Assembly (NCBI GenBank): GCA_024278345.1 | Contig: JAJRTK010000015.1 | Location: 1 to 10,087 of the forward strand | Direction: 5' to 3' | Length of the DNA: 10,087 bases | DNA from: a bacterium | GTDB taxonomy: Bacteria > CSSED10-310 > JAJRTK01 | In this document: positions 6,033-10,087 of the stretch, one piece after another | How positions within the stretch are numbered: position 1 is the first letter of the stretch | Layout of the letters: each line of letters starts with the position of its first letter | The notes under the pieces: model-generated | The model's input: only the letters and a program-made list of their open reading frames with translations | Databases searched by the model: none | Told to the model about the DNA's origin: nothing | Made by a program: the position numbers and the translations under genes

Positions 6033-7778
6033 ATGGATTCGATGTGGGATGGTTTATGGAGGCGCCCTTGGATAGGGGCTTTCTTGCTGGCGAGCCTCTT
6101 GGCGGGCAGCTATTTCTTGCGGCTGGAGGCAGACCCGCCAGTCTATCTTTCTCCTTCTGGCGGCGCCTTTGCCGACGAAGGCCCGTGGCTGCACAATGCG
6201 CGGAACCTGCTCTTGTTTGGCCAACTGGAGAGTGATGGCTGGAACCCATGGCTTCTGAGTCCTCTGACCCATTTGGCGGGCCTTGGAGCGATGTGGACCG
6301 GGGGGGTGACCTTGGCTGTGGCCCGGGTGAGTGCCCTGGGAGTCTTTTTCCTGGCGCTCTTGGCATTGGCGGCTTGGCCCTCTTCACGGAGGTTGGGGAT
6401 TCTTATCGCCCTGCTTTACGGGACGCACTACCTGGTGGGAATGTACGGGCGCCTGGTCCTTGTGGACAACATGGTCTTGCTGTTGGGGATCGGGGCTAGT
6501 TCTCTGCTCTGTGTCGGGTTGAGGCGGGAAGGATTGCGGTGGCCGTGGCTTTTGGGCGCGGGAGCTCTCGCCGGAGCGGCGCTGGTGACGAAGATCCTCA
6601 TCATTTTCCTGGTGCCCGCCTGGTATGCGGTCATCGCTGGCGACGTGTTTGGCCAACGGAGAGGTTGGCGGGCATTCCTGGTGCCTGTGGCGGCCTTTTC
6701 CGCGGGGCTGTTCATCGTCTATGGCGGATGGCAGGTGGGGATCCGGTGGCCCAGGGCGGAAGAGCTTTCGGTTTACATGAATTTTTACAGTCAACAGCAA
6801 GGCTTGGACCTGAAAAGTGTCGCAAAAAACATCACAATGCAGCGCTTTTTCGCGTATTACAGTTGGAGTCCCGTCTTCTTGTTGCTCTTTCTTTGGTCTT
6901 TTTTGCGGCGGGGAACTCGAATTCTGAGGGAGGGCGGTTGGCGCGTTCTGGTGGGGCCGGGGCGGGCCGAGGCCCTGAAGGATCGGGGCTGGATGCCGGA
7001 ATCCGATGAGCTGCTGGCATTCCTTTGGTTTCTTGGTGGCCTCGCGCTTCTTTCGATCCTCCGTTACCGGCCGCTGCGCTACTATCTGCTCTTGGCGCCG
7101 CCTATGGCCTGGTTCGTCGCACAAGAGCTGACTGGCCTCTGGCGGAAAGCGCAGGTAGGCTTGCCCGGTAGCCCGGGTCACATCAGGCTACTTTTTTTGC
7201 TTCCGGCCATGACCTCCGCGGCCTTGCTGGTGGATGGCATTTTCTTTTCTTTTCGATTGTCGGGCGCGGAAGGCGGGATGGGGATTTCCCTTTGGCGCCA
7301 TGCTCTTCTATTTCTTGGGTCTGGTTTGGTCGTGGTGGCTCCGCGTAGAGTCGCCCTCTTCCGCGCTCGCAGTGCCGCGGCCGCCCTCATTGGAGCTACC
7401 TTGGTCATCAATATGGGCAGCACTCTGGCGTGGACTTTGCAACCAAAAACCTCCATCGGCGATGCGGCTAAGGACCTGCGGAAGACCCTTCCTAACGATG
7501 CCGTTGTCACGGGCCAGTTTGCCATCCAGTTGACCTTTGACAGCCGCCTGCGGGCGGTGCCGGTCTGGGCAGGATACTACAACTCGGAGAGCCCGTTCCA
7601 GCGGTATGGGATCGACTATCTGCTGCTCTGGGACTACAACCGGAAATACGAGATTCGCCATTTCCAGGAACACTACCCGGCGGTGATGGAGCGGGCTCGG
7701 GAGATACGGCGTTATCGCATCAAGGATTCCAATGTCATCCTCTACGAGCTGACTACGGCCCACCATGACGGACCGTAG
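6033..7778 (+). CDS. GT39/PMT-like membrane glycosyltransferase (GT-C fold)
   Basis: A 581-residue polytopic membrane protein of the ArnT/protein-mannosyltransferase type (PMT_2-like). Such enzymes transfer a sugar from a polyprenyl-phosphate donor on the outer face of the cytoplasmic membrane. The first membrane segment (about 13-30) is followed by an extracytoplasmic loop with AFADEGPWLHNARNLLLFG, in which D48-E49 match the catalytic acidic pair. A second loop has YGRLVLVDNMVLLLG with D145, also typical. About ten further hydrophobic segments follow. The C-terminal soluble part (about 485-581) contains LRKTLPNDAVVTGQ and QRYGIDYLLLWDYNRK (R524-), resembling the upstream protein. The reading frame is open back to 5793, but that part overlaps the upstream gene in another frame, so ATG 6033 (or 6042) is preferred; the ribosome site is weak (GGGGTGTGGG), suggesting translational coupling. 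Acceptor unknown. Confidence 0.82.
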   Translation: MDSMWDGLWRRPWIGAFLLASLLAGSYFLRLEADPPVYLSPSGGAFADEGPWLHNARNLLLFGQLESDGWNPWLLSPLTHLAGLGAMWTGGVTLAVARVSALGVFFLALLALAAWPSSRRLGILIALLYGTHYLVGMYGRLVLVDNMVLLLGIGASSLLCVGLRREGLRWPWLLGAGALAGAALVTKILIIFLVPAWYAVIAGDVFGQRRGWRAFLVPVAAFSAGLFIVYGGWQVGIRWPRAEELSVYMNFYSQQQGLDLKSVAKNITMQRFFAYYSWSPVFLLLFLWSFLRRGTRILREGGWRVLVGPGRAEALKDRGWMPESDELLAFLWFLGGLALLSILRYRPLRYYLLLAPPMAWFVAQELTGLWRKAQVGLPGSPGHIRLLFLLPAMTSAALLVDGIFFSFRLSGAEGGMGISLWRHALLFLGSGLVVVAPRRVALFRARSAAAALIGATLVINMGSTLAWTLQPKTSIGDAAKDLRKTLPNDAVVTGQFAIQLTFDSRLRAVPVWAGYYNSESPFQRYGIDYLLLWDYNRKYEIRHFQEHYPAVMERAREIRRYRIKDSNVILYELTTAHHDGP

Positions 7779-7797
7779 CGAAGCAGTCCGAGGCGCG

Positions 7798-7823
7798 TTT
7801 CCGGTTTCCATTTGTCCCGGAAA
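7798..7823 (+). terminator. Possible stem-loop after the membrane-protein operon
   Basis: TTTCCGG (7798-7804) and CCGGAAA (7817-7823) form a perfect 7-bp stem with a 12-nt loop, 20 bases after the stop codon. No T-run follows, so this may be an mRNA 3'-end stabiliser or a chance palindrome rather than an intrinsic terminator. The rest of the gap up to 7937 holds only a weak TTGACG (7849-7854) with no good -10 partner. Confidence 0.3.
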
Positions 7824-7937
7824 TATGGTACATCCAAACACCGGTAAATTGACGCTACCGCCAGGCCGAAAGATGCGTTGGCCGCCACCTGCACCGAGCC
7901 TTTCCCCCTGCCTGCCAAGACTCAGTGGAATGCGACC

Positions 7938-9458
7938 ATGAAAGTGACGATGATCCAGGCGCCTCAGATGGTGACCCTGTCCAACTACCTAACGACAGTG
8001 GCGATCCCGCCGTTGGGGTTAGCCTATATTACCGCTGCTCTGGAGCAGGCGGATCACGAAGTCCAGTTCATCGACGGAGTGGGCGAGGATCTGACGCGCT
8101 TCAGTCCCCGCGGAGATTACTTCCTGCGGGGCTTGACCCACGAGGATGTTGTCAGCCGCGTTGCCTCGGACACCCGGCTCATTTGCATCGGCTGCATGTT
8201 CACTCCCCAGTGGCCTTCTATTCGCGGACTGCTCCAAATGCTCAAGGATGCCTTTCCCACTGTTCCCATCGTGGTTGGCGGTGAGCACGCCAGCGCGTTG
8301 CCCGAGTATATTCTAGAGACTTCCACTGCCGACTATGTCGTCATCGGAGAGGGAGAAGAGACCATTGTGGAGTTGGTAGGCACCCTGGAAAAGGGCCAGT
8401 CTCCCGACCTCTTAGCTGGAACCGCCTGCCGGCTCGACGGCAAGCCCCATCGGAATCTCCCGCGGAAGCGGATCAAGGCCGTCGATGACCTTCCCTGGCC
8501 TTCCTGGGAACAGATCCCCGTGGAGGCCTACATCTCCTACAACCAGCCCCACGGCGCCGCCCTGGGCCGCTCTTTTCCCATGCTTGCCACCCGAGGCTGC
8601 CCCTACCGCTGTTCCTACTGCTCCTCGCCCCAGATGTGGACCACCAAATGGGTCTCCCGCAATGTCGAAAATGTCGTGGATGAGATGCAGCATTACATGG
8701 AGGTCTACAACGCCAACGACTTCCACTTCGAGGATCTGACAGCCATCGTCCGAAAGGACTGGATCATTGACTTCTGCAAAGAAATCGTCAACCGGGGCCT
8801 TGGCGACAAGCTGACATGGCAGCTTCCATCCGGAACTCGAAGCGAGGCCATCGATACCGAGGTCATGACCTGGATGAGCAGGGCTGGAGCCAAGACTCTT
8901 TCCTATGCACCGGAATCCGGCTCCGACCGAATGCTGAAACTCATCAGGAAGAAGATCAACGTCGATCACATGATGTCCGCCGCCCGCGATGCCGTGAAGT
9001 GCAAGATGTCCCTCCAGGCCAACTTCGTCCTTGGCCATCACGAAGAGACCTTCCGCGACATTCTCAAGACCTACAAGCTGCTCCTCCGATGCGCATGGGT
9101 CGGGTTTACCGAAGTGCATCTCGCCTGCTTCTACCCACTTCCCAATACCGAAGACTGGGAAAAGATGAAGGCCAAGGGCAAGATCCCCGAATATAGCGAC
9201 GACCTCTTCCGCACCATCTTCCAAGGCGCCGATCCCCTTCGCCCCGTGAGCTGGAACGAAAAGTTCTCCGACCGCCAGATGCAGATCTTCATTCTCTTTG
9301 GCTACTCCCTCTTTTACGGGACTTCCTGGATCCTCCGGCCCTGGCGGTTGGTCAAGATGATCTACCATCTGGCCACGGGTCAGGCGACCAACAAAACAGA
9401 GCGCATTCTCAAGGAATCCTTCCGGAAGGTCCGCTACCTCCAGCAGCCGGCGCTCTAG
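7938..9458 (+). CDS. B12-binding-domain radical SAM protein (BchE/HpnJ-like group)
   Basis: A 506-residue enzyme with an N-terminal cobalamin-binding Rossmann domain and a radical SAM barrel. Residues 22-50 (AIPPLGLAYITAALEQADHE, then VQFIDGVGED) are typical of this class, with D46 but no histidine of the classical DxHxxG motif, so cobalamin would be bound base-off/His-off. GGEHAS (114-119) and VIGEGEET (135-142) complete the domain. The 4Fe-4S cluster motif is CPYRCSYC with C221, C225 and C228. FHFEDL and APESGSD support the barrel. The C-terminal 70 residues include a hydrophobic/aromatic stretch (FILFGYSLFYGTSWILRPW) that may touch the membrane. Related enzymes do methylations, ring closures or rearrangements on lipids, tetrapyrroles or antibiotics; the substrate here is unknown. 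Start 7938 (MKVTMIQAP) fits the family; a TTG at 7878 would add 20 residues unlike it. Its + strand is C-rich, unlike the G-rich upstream genes. Confidence 0.9.
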   Translation: MKVTMIQAPQMVTLSNYLTTVAIPPLGLAYITAALEQADHEVQFIDGVGEDLTRFSPRGDYFLRGLTHEDVVSRVASDTRLICIGCMFTPQWPSIRGLLQMLKDAFPTVPIVVGGEHASALPEYILETSTADYVVIGEGEETIVELVGTLEKGQSPDLLAGTACRLDGKPHRNLPRKRIKAVDDLPWPSWEQIPVEAYISYNQPHGAALGRSFPMLATRGCPYRCSYCSSPQMWTTKWVSRNVENVVDEMQHYMEVYNANDFHFEDLTAIVRKDWIIDFCKEIVNRGLGDKLTWQLPSGTRSEAIDTEVMTWMSRAGAKTLSYAPESGSDRMLKLIRKKINVDHMMSAARDAVKCKMSLQANFVLGHHEETFRDILKTYKLLLRCAWVGFTEVHLACFYPLPNTEDWEKMKAKGKIPEYSDDLFRTIFQGADPLRPVSWNEKFSDRQMQIFILFGYSLFYGTSWILRPWRLVKMIYHLATGQATNKTERILKESFRKVRYLQQPAL

Positions 9459-9473
9459 CTCTTCCGCCTAGTG

Positions 9474-9487
9474 AAAAGCATGCTTTT
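9474..9487. repeat. 14-bp perfect palindrome after the radical SAM gene
   Basis: AAAAGCATGCTTTT is fully self-complementary and begins 16 bases after the stop codon. The A-arm/T-arm layout recalls a bidirectional terminator, but the core is only GCATGC, so a hairpin would be weak. It could equally be a protein-binding site. Confidence 0.35.
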
Positions 9488-9574
9488 GTGCGCCTGGTGC
9501 ATGATGCCAGATCCACCTTTCTTTTCCGGAGAGGGAGGATTCTTTCCCTTTGCATGAATCGATGGAAACGCTTC

Positions 9575-9644
9575 TCCTTCCTTGGCTTGCGTTCCGCTCC
9601 CGGCGGCGGCAATCCGTCCGCCGCCACTCGCCCGGTTCTCCGCC
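9575..9644 (+). repeat. Degenerate dispersed repeat, copy B
   Basis: Positions 9575-9626 contain TTGCGTTCCGCTC, then GGCGGCAATCCGTCCGCCGCC split around a hairpin. By hand alignment, 42 of 52 bases match copy C read in reverse complement, without gaps. The final CCGGTTCTCCGCC (9632-9644) recurs at 5972-5984. Confidence 0.6.
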
Positions 9645-9706
9645 GTCGGGAGCCAGGAGCCGCCAGGCCCGGGGAATCCGCAATCGCCGTGTCCGCTAGG
9701 GCGAGA

Positions 9707-9782
9707 CGCGGGCCACAGCCGGAGTTCCCGACCAACCGCCAGGCGGAGCGAAGGCGGCCCCGCCGCGGGCCAAAGCCGGGTT
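9707..9782. repeat. Imperfect direct repeat pair
   Basis: CGCGGGCCACAGCCGG-AGTT (9707-9726) and CGCGGGCCAAAGCCGG-GTT (9764-9782) are near-identical 19-20-base units 57 bases apart. They lie between copies B and C of the dispersed repeat, so they may be part of the same element. Confidence 0.5.
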
Positions 9783-9828
9783 GTAAGACGCCTTGAGGGC
9801 AGTGAGTCCGGTTGAAGGGCGATGACTG

Positions 9829-9890
9829 GGGAGGGGCGGCGGACTGATTGCCGCCGACCCGACCGGAACTCAACCAAAAGAAACGAAAAC
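9829..9890 (-). repeat. Degenerate dispersed repeat, copy C (inverted)
   Basis: On the minus strand: CGTTTCTTTTGGTTGAGTTCC followed by a GGCGGCAATCAGTCCGCCGCC block and CTC. It matches copy B in inverted orientation at 42 of 52 positions, so B and C flank about 200 bases as an imperfect inverted repeat. Confidence 0.6.
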
Positions 9891-9926
9891 AGTTTTCTGG
9901 ATTTGTGCCCTAATGGCGTCCGACCA

Positions 9927-9966
9927 CCGAAAATTGTAGCATGCGGGTCTCCCGGCCCGCATGCAT
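9927..9966 (+). repeat. REP-like GTAG-headed palindrome, copy 2
   Basis: Identical over 40 bases to the copy at 1252-1291, including CCGAAAATT, the GTAG head and the 9-bp-arm hairpin. Sequence on both sides then diverges, so the 40-bp unit itself is the repeat. It is followed by a second small hairpin, AGGGC-TTC-GCCCT (9967-9979), and a CACCCACC linker like the one in the palindrome cluster at the window start. Confidence 0.75.
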
Positions 9967-9990
9967 AGGGCTTCGCCCTGCACCCACCAG

Positions 9991-10018
9991 GTAGGGTCAC
10001 GGCGCGCCGTGACCCTAC
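9991..10018. repeat. 28-bp perfect palindrome
   Basis: GTAGGGTCACGGCG is followed immediately by its exact reverse complement, 28 of 28 bases. It also begins with GTAG. With no loop it could form a cruciform or serve as a symmetric protein-binding site. The chance of such a palindrome in 10 kb of random sequence is very small. Confidence 0.85.
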
Positions 10019-10087
10019 ATTCCGGGACCTATCAAATTGTCGTGTTTTTGCTTTACAATTTTCTTCGCCGAAACGGTGGCACCGGCA
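10019..10087. other. AT-richer end of window with an inverted repeat
   Basis: AAATTGT (10034-10040) and ACAATTT (10055-10061) are inverted around 14 bases, and TACAATTTTC (10054-10063) is the exact reverse complement of GAAAATTGTA at 9929-9938. TACAAT at 10054 looks like a -10 box but has no -35 at a usable distance. No gene starts before the window ends. Confidence 0.4.

Larger units (their letters stand above)
9459..9926. other. Non-coding, repeat-rich tail region
   Basis: No credible gene. A minus-strand frame (9455-10000) is open for 181 codons, but its translation is built from the repeats listed here, is Arg/Pro/Ser-rich and has no family signature. The stretch contains copies B and C of the dispersed repeat in opposite orientation, an imperfect direct repeat, and a GGCGGCGG, eight bases, CCGCCGCC hairpin (9602-9625). 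It may be a non-autonomous repeat element or old intergenic debris. Confidence 0.5.

Noticed and set aside
7884-7891. B12-box-like GCCACCTG upstream of the cobalamin-dependent enzyme
   Set aside because: Imperfect match, the other conserved cobalamin riboswitch helices are absent and the 159-nt gap is short for the element.
9455-10000. 181-codon minus-strand frame downstream of the radical SAM gene
   Set aside because: Made up of repeat copies B and C and the REP-like palindrome; low-complexity Arg/Pro/Ser composition and no ribosome site.
10054-10059. -10-like TACAAT near the window end
   Set aside because: No -35 element at 15-19 bases; better explained as part of the inverted terminus.
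1-10087. CRISPR array, defence or toxin-antitoxin system
   Set aside because: No regularly spaced direct repeats and no Cas, nuclease, methylase or toxin-like proteins among the credible genes.

Overview
The window is bacterial, G+C-rich DNA (roughly 60% by eye) with intron-free genes, Shine-Dalgarno sites and sigma70-like promoters. All intact genes lie on the + strand. The taxon cannot be fixed from sequence alone. The lysine 6-aminotransferase, the GT-C membrane proteins, the FG-GAP remnant and the many intergenic palindromes would suit a Verrucomicrobiota/PVC-type or similar Gram-negative environmental bacterium, but this is a weak inference.

Layout. Positions 1-90 hold three back-to-back perfect palindromes. 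Positions 91-440 show no gene. Positions 440-950 contain a decayed, multiply frameshifted FG-GAP repeat (beta-propeller surface protein) remnant. Positions 951-1319 are non-coding, with small hairpins and the first copy of a GTAG-headed REP-like palindrome (1252-1291). A sigma70-like promoter (1320-1349) leads into an Lrp/AsnC-type regulator (1392-1928). An L-lysine 6-aminotransferase gene, lat (2095-3432), follows. A second promoter and an 8-bp inverted repeat that overlaps a ribosome binding site precede two GT-C-type polytopic membrane proteins (3545-6016 and 6033-7778), separated by only 16 nt and so probably co-transcribed. After a 159-nt gap comes a B12-binding-domain radical SAM protein (7938-9458). 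The last 630 bases hold no credible gene. They contain an inverted pair of a degenerate dispersed repeat, a direct repeat, the second exact copy of the REP-like palindrome, a 28-bp perfect palindrome and 10-bp inverted termini that bracket a 135-bp palindrome cluster.

How the genes may work together. Regulator and lat form a small lysine-catabolism or stress module of the kind known in mycobacteria (an Lrp-family gene next to lat). The two GT-C proteins probably transfer sugars from lipid-linked donors at the outer face of the cytoplasmic membrane. They share a C-terminal soluble region with the same R-Y-G-I-D-Y-L signature, so they are likely distant paralogues working on the same envelope glycan or glycolipid. 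The radical SAM enzyme could modify a related lipid or glycan, but its base composition differs from its neighbours and it may be a separate unit.

I do not see a clear defence system, CRISPR array, tRNA or rRNA. The most unusual material is the intergenic repeat ecology: REP-like GTAG palindromes, a composite palindrome cluster, and a degenerate repeat that reaches into gene 3' ends. The inverted repeat over the translation start of the first membrane protein is also unusual.
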